Assembly: GCA_019925095.2 (NCBI GenBank) | Contig: CM034407.1 | Coordinates: 722,210 to 786,209, forward strand | Length of the DNA stretch: 64,000 bases | Direction: 5' to 3' | From: Dendrolimus kikuchii | Lineage: Eukaryota; Arthropoda; Insecta; Lepidoptera; Lasiocampidae | Part shown: positions 1 to 9,774 of the stretch, in pieces | Numbering within the stretch: the stretch's first letter is position 1 | Layout of the letters: each line of letters starts with the position of its first letter | Program-made: the position numbers and the translations under genes | Notes under the pieces: generated by a model | The model's input: only the letters and a program-made list of their open reading frames with translations | The model's database searches: none | Told to the model about the DNA's origin: nothing

Positions 1-318
1 ATGAAGTATGCCACGACTCGTCGCACGCGACGTCTAAATAATTCGTGTCGCTCATCGCGACGCCGGATTTCGTGGTCAGGCCATAAACGTTGGCTGGTTC
101 TGTATTAAGATTTTACTTACTAATAATAAAAAGGACGTAAAAATATCATGATTATTATTATTTCTATTAATAAAAGTATAATTAAATACTATAAATAAAC
201 TAAGTCTAACTAACATCTATTAACAAAAACTAAAATATCCTATAAATAAACCTTTAAAGTATATATACAATAGTAATAAAACTTTAAAGTATATATACAA
301 TAGTAAAAAAAACCTATA
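1..318. other. AT-rich non-coding start of window with a short tandem pair
   Basis: No gene is seen. Positions 252-276 and 282-306 are two copies of the same 25-base AT-rich unit, 30 bases apart, next to the 3' side of the LINE remnant that follows. The tandem pair may be part of that element's tail. Confidence 0.5.
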
Positions 319-748
319 TTACAGCCTGTCCAGCCCCACCAGACCACTGTCGTTTGGCATTGTACCTAGAAGACTGGCAGCATTACCTCGCTGGATACAA
401 AGGCTAATCCTTTGAGCGAGGTAAGCTCCAGCCTTCCGGTCTCCTGTTTTGTCGACTAGAAGTTTTTTTAATTTTTTGAAATAGTTTTTGGGCACTTGGC
501 CCCCATGGATCCAAAGTCTCCACCCCAAACGGCTCAAATATGTAACCTGTTCCAAGGGTTGCATATTTGAGCCGTTTGAGGTTTTCGGCAGAAGTGGCAG
601 TGCGACCGGCCCCAACTTTGGACTCCTGGAGATGAGAAGGCGCCAGTGTGTCGACACAGGTAACGTCCCACACAAGCGGCCTTCCCAAGCTCCAGGGAAT
701 TAAAGTCATACCGTCGGGCCTCTTGCCATCGTGACGTAAAAACAACAT
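319..748 (-). mobile_element. LINE C-terminus with restriction-like endonuclease motif (RLE-LINE), remnant
   Basis: On the minus strand the reading has [11 protein letters not shown], then [14 protein letters not shown], then [12 protein letters not shown], then a terminal block with [18 protein letters not shown]. The RPD...(13-15)...WD spacing resembles a PD-(D/E)xK nuclease core, as in site-specific LINEs of the R2/R4/Dong type; that assignment is inference. Related remnants lie at 6.3, 13.1, 15.5, 49.6 and 61.0 kb. The open frame covers only the end of ORF2, and the end of the coding part needs a shift between two frames, so the copy is broken. Confidence 0.6.
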
Positions 749-769
749 ATTATTTGATTAAGATAAAAG

Positions 770-1021
770 TGTAGTGGAACACTTACAAGCCAATAGATGG
801 CGCTGAAGTGAAGGGGTGACCCGTATAGGTTGGAGGAGCGAGATGGAATGCTCCTCCGTCTTAAAGGAAGATCTTCCAGCGAGGCTAGTGTTGTTCCTCG
901 CAGGCCTAGGCCCATCTGTTATAGTTGAAATTTTGTATATATTCTTTGTATGTTTCGGGAAACGTTTGTGACATCAGTTATTGCACAGCGCCATCTATTG
1001 GCTTGTAAGTGTTCCACTACA
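770..1021. mobile_element. MITE with 36-bp perfect terminal inverted repeats
   Basis: The left end (770-805) and right end (986-1021) are exact reverse complements, beginning TGTAGTGGAACACTTACAAG. The flanks are AAAG on both sides (766-769 and 1022-1025), consistent with a 4-bp target duplication. The inside is about 180 bp. A second copy at 23.5-23.7 kb shares the interior and the right end but lacks the left end. No transposase is encoded; the superfamily is not assigned. Confidence 0.8.
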
Positions 1022-1137
1022 AAAGAATAGAAAGCCCCGAAGAATGACACACGATTATTAAAACAAAACCAGACCAGTGAAGCATGTATAACATAAGACG
1101 TTATTTAAAAAAAATAATTTAATCGAATTGCCATAGG

Positions 1138-1883
1138 AGAACATTTTCTGAAGGGTCCGATTGTTGGGTCTCTAAAGTGATAGACCACAAATGTCTCTAC
1201 TCAGCCGAGATGAGAATGTTGCGCTGGACGTATGTTATAAAAATGGGTAAGGTGAGAAATGAGTACATAAGGGGATCTTTGAAAGTTGCACCTGTGACTG
1301 GACAATTGAGAAGAAGATTAAGCTGGTATGGGCATGCAATGAGAAGGGATGAAAGTCACGTGACAAAAAGAATGTTAAACTGCAAGATTGATGGGTACAA
1401 ATGTAAAGGTAGACCAAAAAAGAGGTGGATGGATTGTGAGAAAGATGATATGATGATTTGTCATGTGACAGAGGACGTATGCTAGAATAGAAGAGTATGG
1501 AAGATAAAGACATTGTGCCGACCCCAAATAATTGGAAGCAGGTGAAAGAAAGTCGGGGTGAAGGTAAGGAAAGGAATGCTCCGGTGGTTCGGGCATGTGG
1601 AAAGAATGCATGATGAAAGAATGACTAAACAGATATACAATGCAAAAGTGGATGGATGCAGAAGTCGTGGAAGGCCACGACACTACACTGTACTAGCAGA
1701 AGGTGATGTCAGGAGCCTTAAGAACAGACGAGCGTGCATGACAAGAGTTATGAATGTCAAAGAAGCAAGTGAGGTGTGTAAGAATACGCCTAAATGGCGC
1801 TCTGTTGTGCGTGCCTACCCCGCAAGGGAACTGGCGTGAAGTTATGTATGTATGTATGTAGGTGAAAGAAAAGAAGAAGAATG
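1138..1883 (+). mobile_element. RTE-like LINE C-terminal fragment (RTE-C), interrupted by RTE-B
   Basis: Translation gives LYSAEMRMLRW, KVRNEYIRGSLKVAP, then WYGHAMRRDESHVTKRML and GYKCKGRPKKRWMDC. This matches the well-known C-terminal tail of insect endonuclease/reverse transcriptase elements downstream of the RT domain. The sequence runs to 1550, is interrupted by an RTE-B copy (1551-1860), then resumes at 1861 as an A/G-rich tail. A second, also interrupted, RTE-C fragment lies at 58.34-58.86 kb. It is 5'-truncated and not functional. Confidence 0.75.
1551..1860 (+). mobile_element. RTE-like LINE 3' end (RTE-B), truncated insertion with 10-bp TSD
   Basis: The frame reads KVRKGMLRWFGHVERMHDER, then QIYNAKVDGCRSRGRPRH and ends PARELA followed by a stop and (TATG)n. 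GGTGAAAGAA flanks it at 1541-1550 and 1861-1870, a target-site duplication expected from target-primed reverse transcription. A small internal deletion removes the HTFHDQID block present in other copies. It is younger than the RTE-C copy it sits in. Confidence 0.85.
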
Positions 1884-2134
1884 ATGGCTTCTGTGGTTGA
1901 GCGGGCTAAGCCTTTGCCGGCCTACCTCACTACAACGCAGAGGGTCCGGGTTCGATTCCTGGTATAGTAAATTTCGGAAACGTATTTTCTCCGTTATTTA
2001 CTATGGTCTGGGTGTCTGGGATCGGCCCCAGAGTAGTCTGTTGTATATTACCCGTAATACAAGCGTAATTTGCTTAATTTGGGGATATACAATATGTGTG
2101 TTTGTCTGCCGATTTTATTTTATTTATTATTATT
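1884..2134 (+). mobile_element. tRNA-derived SINE
   Basis: The head carries an A-box-like TGGTTGAGCGGG and a perfect B-box core GGTTCGATTCC about 45 bases further on, the internal RNA polymerase III promoter of a tRNA-derived SINE. The body is unrelated to tRNA and ends in a TTTATTTATTATT tail. AGAATG occurs on both sides (1878-1883, 2135-2140), a probable short target duplication. It lies directly after the tail of RTE-C. The long T/A tail and lack of an acceptor stem rule out a working tRNA gene. Confidence 0.7.
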
Positions 2135-2164
2135 AGAATGCTATATAGTAAAATATGTTTATAT

Positions 2165-2275
2165 ACAGTCTAGTACATAGAGTAATAAGAAATATTAATT
2201 TTTATGTATGACCTGCAAAAAAATGTTCTCCAGTGGAACTTAATTTCAATAAAAGCTTTGGATAATTAAATTTTT
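2165..2275 (+). repeat. LINE 3' end (family Z), short remnant
   Basis: The segment with GTACATAGAGTAATAAG, then CTCCAGTGGAACTTA and AATAAAAG recurs at 4.43-4.60 kb and inverted at 35.46-35.62 kb. The AATAAA near the end suggests a LINE 3' UTR; 5' truncation is heavy. Confidence 0.5.
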
Positions 2276-2394
2276 TTATATCTATACATAAACAGAAATA
2301 AAATTGAGATGTCTGTTTGTAATGTTAAAATAACAGCTTTTTACTAAATACGTATGAAAGTATATACGGTACTTATAACAAAATATCATTTTTT

Positions 2395-2572
2395 TAAATT
2401 TTTGTTTGTCTGTCTGGATGTTCCGGATAATCTTTGAAACGGCTGCACCGATTTCGACGGGAGTTTCACTGACAGATAGCTGATGTTATGAGGAGTGACT
2501 TAGGCTACTTTTTATTTGTTTAGGGTGCCGCGAAAAAAGAATCTATGCAGACGAAGTCGCGGGCACAGCTAG
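2395..2572 (+). mobile_element. Helitron 3' end
   Basis: The segment ends in a short hairpin region, GCAGACGAAGTCGCGGGC, followed by ACAG and CTAG, with T as the next base. Helitrons characteristically end in a hairpin a few bases before CTRR and insert between A and T. The 5' part is not clear, so only the terminal part is called. Confidence 0.6.
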
Positions 2573-2727
2573 TGATAATACAATTATATGTTTCTGTTTG
2601 AAGCGCCTAATTTTAATTAAGGGCTTTGATCGTGAATACTAAACTTCGGGCGAAGAATAAAATAATAATAAAGACAAAACACACTTAGAACTATCAAAAC
2701 GAAGTAATTATGAGAAATATTATATTA

Positions 2728-3504
2728 TTACCTGTGCCCGCGACGTCGTTCGCGTGGAATTTGATTTCAAGACCCCCCCGATTTTGAAACATTTTTCATT
2801 GGTGCTCCGCTCCTATTGGTCTTAGCGTGATGATATATAGCCTATAGCCTTCTTCGATAAATGGGCTATCTAAAACTGAAAGAATTTTTCAAATCAGACC
2901 AGTAGTTCCTGAGATTAGCGCGTTCAATCAAACAATATTAGTATATTTGGCTACAACACTAATACTTACATTTTAAATATCGCGATATCTTTTGAATGAA
3001 ACGTCCGAATTGAATAATTCAAAAAGTTCTAGAAAGGTATTGAATTCGTCTTGAATATGGAGTAATTTATTTTGATAAGGATTAATACCAAGGTACAAAA
3101 TAAAGAGATTTTGAAGCGACTGCATTTTAATTATTTAAAAAAATAAAAGAAAACACTTATTGTGAGATAACTACAATAGTTAGACATATGGTTACGCGAT
3201 ATTTTTTGTAGACAGTTATATGTTCTGCAAAGTGGTAGTACATTGTTTTGTTCTATAATCAATCGTTTTCGCAGCGTACGCCGTGTAAGGATTTTTTCGG
3301 GGCATTTTTTTACACCTTAGGTTACATTATTGGACTTTTAGTAAGGATCCCTAATTATTTTGAAAATATAATATATATAGCCTATAGCCTTCCTCGATAA
3401 ATGTACTATTCAACACTGAAAGAATTTTTCAAATCAGACCAGTAGTTCCTGAGATTAGCGCGTTTAAACAAACAAACTCTTCAGCTTTATATATTAGTAC
3501 AAGA
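2728..3504 (-). mobile_element. Helitron, non-autonomous, about 780 bp
   Basis: It is the reverse complement of the elements at 16.2-17.0 and 52.5-53.2 kb. On the minus strand it begins A|TC followed by an AT-rich start and AAAGCTGAAGAGTTTG. The CTAG terminus has mutated (reads CAGGTAAT), so the copy is older than the one at 16.2 kb. The first part of the element recurs near its end (AACGCGCTAATCTCAGGAAC twice), as in the sister copies. No Rep/helicase is encoded. Confidence 0.75.
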
Positions 3505-3554
3505 TATATAGTAAAGCGACGTGCAACCCATCTATACTGTAAGTGACAGAAGTA

Positions 3555-3740
3555 TAATAAATAATAACAGACCATATATGTCCCAGTGCTGGGCTCGGGT
3601 CTCCTATTTACAGGGGAACTGATAGTATACCCTCCACGATTGTCCAAGGCGGATTAGCTGGTTTGACACAACGGTGATTACGATGTGCAGGTTTCAACAC
3701 GAAATTTCCGCCACCGTCAACACGTGGTAATTGTAACAAT
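3555..3740 (-). mobile_element. SINE-T, 3' part of a tRNA-derived SINE
   Basis: It is a degenerate inverted copy of the body of the complete SINE at 63.29-63.60 kb (CCCAGTGCTGGGCTCGGGTC and the downstream ATGTGCAGGTT block). The tRNA-like head is missing. Confidence 0.6.
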
Positions 3741-3861
3741 ATGCGTGTGCGCGGATTCCGAGTTAAAAAACCCCGGATATTCCGTAAACACGAAACCGCA
3801 GAAGATTGTAGTATAATTTTGTTGCTTTCAGTCGTTGTGTAAATGTTTGTCTCATAACAAA

Positions 3862-4170
3862 GCAGGAGTTCAGTAGACAGGCAGACGGCCCACTTGATGG
3901 AAAGCGGTTACCGTCGCCTATGGACATTTGCAACACCAAAGGTGCTACAAATGCGCTGCTGCTCTCTTAAGGCAGACTGAAGCCTGGTCACTAACGCCGG
4001 AACACAACTCAAGGTTGTTATGGCGGCATACTCTAGAACTCTAGACCAGGGGTGGTAGCCATCCAGTCGGGCAAATACCCTACCACCTGGCTGTGGGTGG
4101 TTTTGTCGCCTCTTACGACAGGCCGCCCGGCCGCAGGAAATTGTATTCTTTCTCCGTTCCTGCACGGATA
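3862..4170 (-). mobile_element. SINE-A, near full length
   Basis: SINE-A is a roughly 310-bp unit found about 16 times in this window. In sense orientation it begins (TATC)CGTGCAGGAACGGAG, passes GGCATTTGCCCGACTGGATGG and ends CTGCAATAAAA. The constant 5' end in many copies argues for a SINE rather than a randomly truncated LINE. This copy has a local duplication of TCTAGA around 4030 and no long A-tail. Confidence 0.7.
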
Positions 4171-4424
4171 AATACAATAGGCTATTTACTATATAGACTC
4201 ACCCAAAACCCCGTCAACTAAGAACGTCCACCTTGGCTTCATAAGTATATATCTTACACACATTGTCTGGATCTTATTGAGTATGCATTGTTTGCTACAA
4301 CTCCATTAATTCTTCAAAAAGTAATTCTGTAACATACTTCTGTACAAAACTTATATAAAAAAAAAGAGTTTGAGATATAAATAGAATATGAAATATAAAG
4401 AAAAACAATATTTAGCTAGACGTG

Positions 4425-4600
4425 TTGCTGGGGAGTTTCTGGCCGCTTCTTCTTCTTAACAGCATCAACACGTTGCGAAGCGGTGTACATAGAATAGGAA
4501 GTAAAAATTAAATTTTAATTTACATGTATGACCTTCAAAAAGTGTTCTTCAGTGGAACTTATTTTGAATAAAAACTTTTGAATTTGAATTTGAATATCTT
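4425..4600 (+). repeat. LINE 3' end (family Z)
   Basis: It carries GACGTGTTGCTGGGGAGTTT, CACGTTGCGAAGCGGTGTA, then GTGTTCTTCAGTGGAAC and AATAAAA followed by short TTGAAT repeats. An inverted relative lies at 35.46-35.62 kb. The terminal AATAAA plus short tandem tail is typical of CR1-like LINEs; the clade is an inference. Confidence 0.55.
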
Positions 4601-4921
4601 GAAACCAGCTCAACCAATCATTCAAACAATAACAATCAATTTTCAGGATGGTCGCTATTTAGTTTGTTTCAACAACTCACTGCACTTGACAAAAACTTAT
4701 TATTTCTTACATGTCTATTTAACACCGCAAACGAATCCGACGACACAAGGCGGCATCTTCGTGAAGTTAGCCATAATTGAGGGGTCAGTACACAAAAAGA
4801 GAAGGAAATATGCATGTATCAAGAATGTGCACTGAAGTTTGAACAGGAGATGGGGTTAACATGATTCAAAAACCATTGTTCAGCATTAAATTACAAACAA
4901 TATGCATATTACGTCAGAAAA
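4601..4921. other. Non-coding interval, no gene recognised
   Basis: Open frames here are short and show no family resemblance. It ends where an RTE-B copy starts at about 4922. Confidence 0.4.
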
Positions 4922-5157
4922 TTGCAAAAGTGGATGTATGCAGAAGTCGTGGAAGGCCACGACACACCTTCCATGATCAAATTGATCGTGTACTAGCAGA
5001 AGATGATGTCAGGAGCCTTAAGAACAGACGAGCGTGCATGACAAAAGCTATGAATGTCAAAGAAGCAAGTGAGGTGTGTAAGAATAAGCCTGAATGGCGC
5101 GCTGGTATTCGTGCCTACCCCGCAAGGGAACTGGCGTGAAGTTATGTATGTATGTAA
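4922..5157 (+). mobile_element. RTE-B 3' fragment with imperfect TSD
   Basis: Encodes the last 75 or so residues (CRSRGRPRHTFHDQIDRVLA through PARELA, stop) then (TATG)n. The 5' junction at 4913-4923 (GTCAGAAAATT) recurs after the tail at 5158 onward as GTCAGAAAAATT, a target duplication with one added A. Confidence 0.8.
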
Positions 5158-5444
5158 GTCAGAAAAATTAGAACTCGCATCCTTTGAATGCTCTACCCAC
5201 TAAACTACCACGCTTCTTTGTAACAGAAGTATTACAATTTAATTCTGTAGATGCCCGTGCCTACATACATATTGTTTTCCAAGTAATCTCGATATAGTGA
5301 CCGGCCACTATCCAAATGGAACAATCTCATGCAATTTGGCTGATTTGTGTACGCTGTGTCGACACTGTGTACACAATAAGACGTGATTGTTTTGCGTACA
5401 GTGTTATATATTAAGTTCGTATATATACTTATATATGTTAGGAT

Positions 5445-5690
5445 TTCACTTTTGCGGCCTGGCGGCCTGTCTTAACGAGACAAAACAACCCACAATCAAG
5501 TAGCAGGGCATTTGCCCGGCTACCACCCCTGGTTGAGACTATGCCGCCATAACAACCTTGAATTCCAGTTCTAGTTCCTCCACGCGAAGCCGGCAGCATA
5601 TTGAAATTACCTTTGGTGTTGGAAATATCCATATGCGACGGTAAACGCTTGCCATCAGGTAGGCCACCTGACTGTCTGATGTACTTACTC
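5445..5690 (+). mobile_element. SINE-A, diverged copy
   Basis: It matches the SINE-A body from the GCGGCCTGGCGGCCTGTC block to the CATCAGGTAGGCC block near the 3' end, with many substitutions and no 5' end or A-tail. It is among the oldest copies here. Confidence 0.6.
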
Positions 5691-5752
5691 AATTAAAATT
5701 TAATTTTATATTCATAGCTTTCGTATTCAATATCATATTTTTTTTATTGTAT

Positions 5753-6293
5753 TGTTACGAGTTGCAGGACTCGAATTAAAATGCCGTTCAAACTATTATA
5801 GAGTTTATTAGAACTATACAAACACGTATAACACAGGTACAAATATAACCGAACACAACAAATCCAAACGTAATGAAGAAGGTCGTAATTCAATAAAACG
5901 CGCAAAGTCCGTCACTAATAGATTACCGAATGTACAAACATCTCGCCTTGATCGTGGTTCTCCCTCAACTGCTTCCCACCCTCAATCAGGCCATCGTTTT
6001 ATACTGCACAAATGTAGTGTACCCGCCCGGCAACGTGGACCGAATTTCCTAGAATCAGCTTGTACTTTATATCCGTAACACCTGGCTAATGATTACAGCC
6101 GCAAGTGACCGTAAACAATAGAGCAATAGGCTGTTCTCTAGATACGTATCCAATAAATAAGTAAACAAAAGACGACGGTTATAAAAGAATTACAATAGGT
6201 CCAATGTTATTAGTTCAAATGCCGACGGGTATTAAATGTGCTTCTACAAATCTGTACGTGGAATTTGTTTTTGTTGGCGCCTAGGTTGTAACA
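5753..6293 (-). mobile_element. Solo LTR, family LTR1 (541 bp, TSD GTAT)
   Basis: Ends are TGTTACGAGT and GTTGTAACA, a TG...CA terminus. GTAT lies directly on both sides (5749-5752, 6294-6297), a 4-bp target duplication as made by Ty3/gypsy-type integrases. The polyadenylation signal AATAAA reads on the minus strand (complement TTTATT near 5808), which sets the orientation. No internal coding region is adjacent, so it is a solo LTR from recombination. Confidence 0.85.
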
Positions 6294-6299
6294 GTATTA

Positions 6300-6760
6300 A
6301 AGTAATATTATAATTTATGTCAAAATTATAAATTAAACTAAATACTTAAAAATAAACTAAATTATAAATAAATTAGTATAAGGCATGTAACAAATCGCTG
6401 CCAGAGGGACGCGTGCCCAGAAGTCTGGTTGCATTGCCACGCTGTACGGCAATGCTGATTCGTGGCGCGAAATACGAACCAGCCCTCTGATCACGAATGG
6501 TATCAAAGAGTTTCTTACAAATTTCTTTGAAGAAACCCTTTGCCGATGGACCCCACGGACCTGAAGTTTCAACCAGCACGAATATGTAACCCGATGTTTG
6601 AGATCTTCTGCTGTTGAAGCAGCGTTGCCAGCCCCTGACTTAGTCACTAGTGTCAACTTTCCTTCATAAAAAGCGCGGGGCACCTGGGAGGAGGGTGGTT
6701 TTAGTGGGTAGTGGTTGTTGCCCGTGCTACTTCTCTGAGTCTCCACACAAGCTGGCTTGA
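6300..6760 (-). mobile_element. RLE-LINE C-terminus, frameshifted remnant
   Basis: Minus-strand reading includes VETSGPWGPSAKGFFKEICK and RISIAVQRGNATRLLGTRPS, the same C-terminal block as at 319-748. It is in a different frame from the preceding STAEDLKH block, so a frameshift lies near 6580. It directly abuts the LTR1 solo LTR. Confidence 0.6.
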
Positions 6761-7799
6761 TTAGTGTTCGAATTGCCCCTTGTCAAAGAGGAAAGCCTTC
6801 ATGATCAACAATGGTCTAATCCCTTGCAAACGACCCAGTATTGTGCGTAAATAGCATTTCCCCCGCCTTAAAAAAAAGCATTATAATTGTGAAATAATTT
6901 TTGAAAATCAGTCCAGTACTTCTTGAGTTTATTCTTTACAAACACACTAAAATAGAAATCTGTCCTCTTTATAATATTGGCGTATATGTAGGTTGAGATA
7001 TTTAATCCAGTTTTGCGAGGTGAGAATGTTTTATGCAGAACTTATTGGTCTGAGACAAATTGGGCTAGTGTGCGACTTGCAGCGATTGCCCGACATTCAC
7101 CGAAACCAATCCGACGTTATATCCAAAATGTCAACATTTAGAAAGAGCATTACGATGTTCATATTGGCGGAGGAACAGCGTTTCAAGTTTTCCCTCACGA
7201 CAAAAAACATGTCGAATATATCTGTCTCGGCTAGGGTTCCCACCCGTACTATCATATATAGTATCATACTATACTTTAGCCAGGATGATGAAATGAGCTT
7301 CTATTGGGCCTACTAGTAGTAATAAACTAATAAACTAAAATCATGACATTGAAATTTAAAACTTTAATAATTTTATCATTTTTTTAAAATTATCTGCTAT
7401 GTGTTGTAATTTGTCTGACCTGCTGACATTTATTTAGAAGCATTCATGTAAGATTATAAAGATTTAAGATATTTAATTATTGTAACTACTTTCACGTCAT
7501 GTTACACGTTATGAAATACCTGTTCATGTATGTGCCAATGTCTTTTGCAAATAAAGATCGATTGATTGATAAATAAAGTAAATACATACTACCTCACTAC
7601 CTACATAGTCTTAAAACGGGGGAAAAAATGTGTGTGTGCAGTTCATACGCAGTAGAAGTGAAACTTCATAGATATACTCACAGATAATTCTGCTCTAACT
7701 TTTATTCATATAAATATAATTCCCTTAGCCTACATGCGTCAACATATTAAAATTCAAAATAAACTTCTTTAGTATCACTTTAAATTTTTCACTATTTTA
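6761..7799. other. Non-coding interval with Helitron-like and LINE-tail remnants
   Basis: About 6890-6990 has a degenerate TCAGTCCAGTACTTCTTGAG motif like the Helitron family, ending in TATAATATTGG. About 7530-7575 has CAAATAAAG followed by short ATTGATTGAT repeats, like a LINE 3' tail. A 107-aa open frame (6993-7316) has no recognisable family and is not called. Confidence 0.4.
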
Positions 7800-7965
7800 G
7801 AAAGAAAGAAAGAAGAAAGAAAAAATATTTATTTAGGACAAGATACAAAAAGACTTATATGATAATATATATAACAATTAATTGTGATGTCCTAAAAAGG
7901 CTCTTGCTCAGCATATTGCTAGTTTCGCAACCAGCGCTGATCTTCCGCAAGTACCTCTAAGCGAT
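7800..7965 (-). mobile_element. CR1-like LINE 3' tail
   Basis: The strand complement reads TCCTAAATAAATATTTT followed by (TTTC)n. The same CCTAAATAAA-plus-TTTCTT ending appears at about 26.13 kb. Only the 3' UTR is left. Confidence 0.5.
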
Positions 7966-8079
7966 GCCACGGCTTAGCTCCACAAAGCAAATTAAAACGA
8001 TAAACATTTGTTATAAAATTATGCAAAATAAATTACTAATTTATATGAACATTGTTCTAATTACAAATAAAAGAAAGTA

Positions 8080-8660
8080 CATACATACATACATACATAC
8101 ATACATAACTTCACGCCAGTTCCCTCGCGGGGTAGACACGAACAACAGAGTGCCATTTAGGCTTATTCTTACACACCTCACTTGCCTCTTTGACATTCAT
8201 AACTCTTGTCATGCAAGCTCGTCTGTTCTTAAGGCTCCTGACATCACCTTCTGCTAGTACACGATCAATTTGATCATGGAAGGTGTGTCGTGGCCTTCCA
8301 CGACTTCTGCATCCATCCACTTTTGCATTGTATATCTGTTTAGTCATTCTTTCATCATGCATTCTTTCCACTTGCCCGAACCACCGGAGCATTCCTTTCC
8401 TTACCTTCACCCCGACACTCTCTTTCAGACCAACTCTCTTTCTTACTTCGGTATTACGAACGCGGTCCGCGAGCGTCACTCCGCAGATTTTGCGCAGTGC
8501 TCGCATCTCGACCGCGTTTACTCTACTTTCATGCTCTTTCTTCCATACCCAACTCTCGCTTCCATACGTGAGCGTAGGTACCAGCACCGCGTTGTGTACG
8601 GCGAGCTGGGCCTTCTGGCTGAGGTTCTTAGCGCCTAGAAGTTTACCTAACGCTCCATTT
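8080..8660 (-). mobile_element. RTE-B 3' fragment with 11-bp TSD
   Basis: It encodes about 190 residues in one open frame, from NGALGKLLGAKNLSQKAQLA through WVWKKEHESRVNAVEMRALR to PARELA. (CATA)n is at the left end. AAAAGAAAGTA is present on both sides (8069-8079 and 8661-8671). The frame is open, so the insertion is fairly young. The RT catalytic domain is missing by 5' truncation. Confidence 0.85.
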
Positions 8661-8758
8661 AAAAGAAAGTAACAAAAAAAAAACTGGACAGAAATGACGA
8701 ACAAGACAAAAATAATAATAAATTGATAATGGTTTGTCATATCGTAATAATTGACATA

Positions 8759-8998
8759 TTATAAAATACTTGTGTCGTATTTAAGGTCTCTCTGGCGAAA
8801 TTGATGGTCAATTAAGAATTTTTTTAAGTTAGTTCGGAACCCAAAAACAGACTGCAGGTTCCTTATCGGCGGCGGTATGTTATTCCAGCACTTCGATGCA
8901 GCGTAACGAAAACTCCCCCTGAAGGCAGCCGAACAATGCTGCTGAGTAGCGAGCTGCACCGAGCCTTGCCTACAACCGAGTGACCTTCTTGTTGACAT
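8759..8998 (-). mobile_element. LINE reverse-transcriptase C-terminus (CR1/L2-like)
   Basis: The frame reads FRYAASKCWNNIPPPIRNLQ, then FRTNLKKFLIDH. The F-x-A-x(3)-WN-x-(L/I)P-x(2)-IR...F+-x-LK-x-(F/Y)L pattern is the familiar end of CR1/L2-group RT proteins. It is a different family from RTE-B, from which it is separated by about 90 bp. Confidence 0.6.
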
Positions 8999-8999
8999 C

Positions 9000-9335
9000 C
9001 ACGAAAGCTTTTCGTAAAGATATAAAGGTGTTTTATTATTTTAGTCTAAGGGTCTGTTTCATAATGTACAAGTAAAGTACCCAATAGCTATTTAACAAAT
9101 TAATTATGTAGCACATAAAAGTTCTGATTAGACCTGATTGCATTTCACCATCATCATACCTATAAATTTATTTGGCACACAGCTATTTTGTAGTTCCGTT
9201 TTACGAAATACATGTATTAAGAAATGCATTCTGTGTTGTAAATACACGTGAGAATATGTTTTAATCATTTTAGTGTTCATTTCATACAATTTTTTATACA
9301 TTCTCTATAAATACAGCTTGAAATATGTCATTATA
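9000..9335. other. Non-coding interval, nothing recognised
   Basis: AT-rich with only short open frames and no resemblance to the repeat families catalogued in the window. Confidence 0.4.
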
Positions 9336-9655
9336 TCCGTGCAGGAACGGAGAAAGAATACAATTTCCTGCGGCCCGGCGGCCTGTCGTAAGAGGCGACT
9401 AAACAACCCACAGCTAGGTGGTAGAGTATTTGCTCGACTGGATGGCGACCACCTCTGGTCTAGAGTATGCCGCCATAACAACCTTGTGTTGTGTTCCGGC
9501 ATTAGTGACCAGGTTCCAGTCTCCTTTAAGAGAGCAGCAGCGCATTTGTAGCACCTTTGGTGTTGCAAAAGTCTATAGGCGATAGTAACCGCTTTCCACC
9601 AAGTGGGCCGTCTGCCTGTCTGCTGAACTCCTGCAATAAAAAAAAAAAAAAAAAA
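9336..9655 (+). mobile_element. SINE-A, full length with A-tail
   Basis: Runs from TCCGTGCAGGAACGGAG to CTCCTGCAATA and about 20 A residues. It is one of the cleanest copies and shows that the poly(A) side is downstream of CTGCAATA. No clear target duplication. Confidence 0.75.
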
Positions 9656-9676
9656 ATGCCCTTAATTTACTATGTA

Positions 9677-9774
9677 CATACATACATACATAACTTAACG
9701 CCAGTTCCCTTGCGGGGTGGGCACGAACAACAGAGCGCCATTTAGGCCCATTCTTACACACCTCACTTGCCTCT
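9677..9774 (-). mobile_element. RTE-B, very short 3' insertion with 11-bp TSD
   Basis: Only about 98 bases of the RTE-B 3' end including (CATA)n. TTTACTATGTA lies on each side (9666-9676, 9775-9785). It shows how short a target-primed product can be here. Confidence 0.85.

Noticed and set aside
5165..5225. Minus-strand tRNA-like stretch (GTGGTAGTTTAGTGGGTAGAG and GAGTTCTAAT)
   Set aside because: A D-arm-like sequence is visible but the B-box is poor and no acceptor stem can be formed; at most an old SINE head.
8045..8110. CATA/TATG tandem runs as independent microsatellites or a CRISPR-like array
   Set aside because: They occur only at RTE-B 3' ends and lack spacers.
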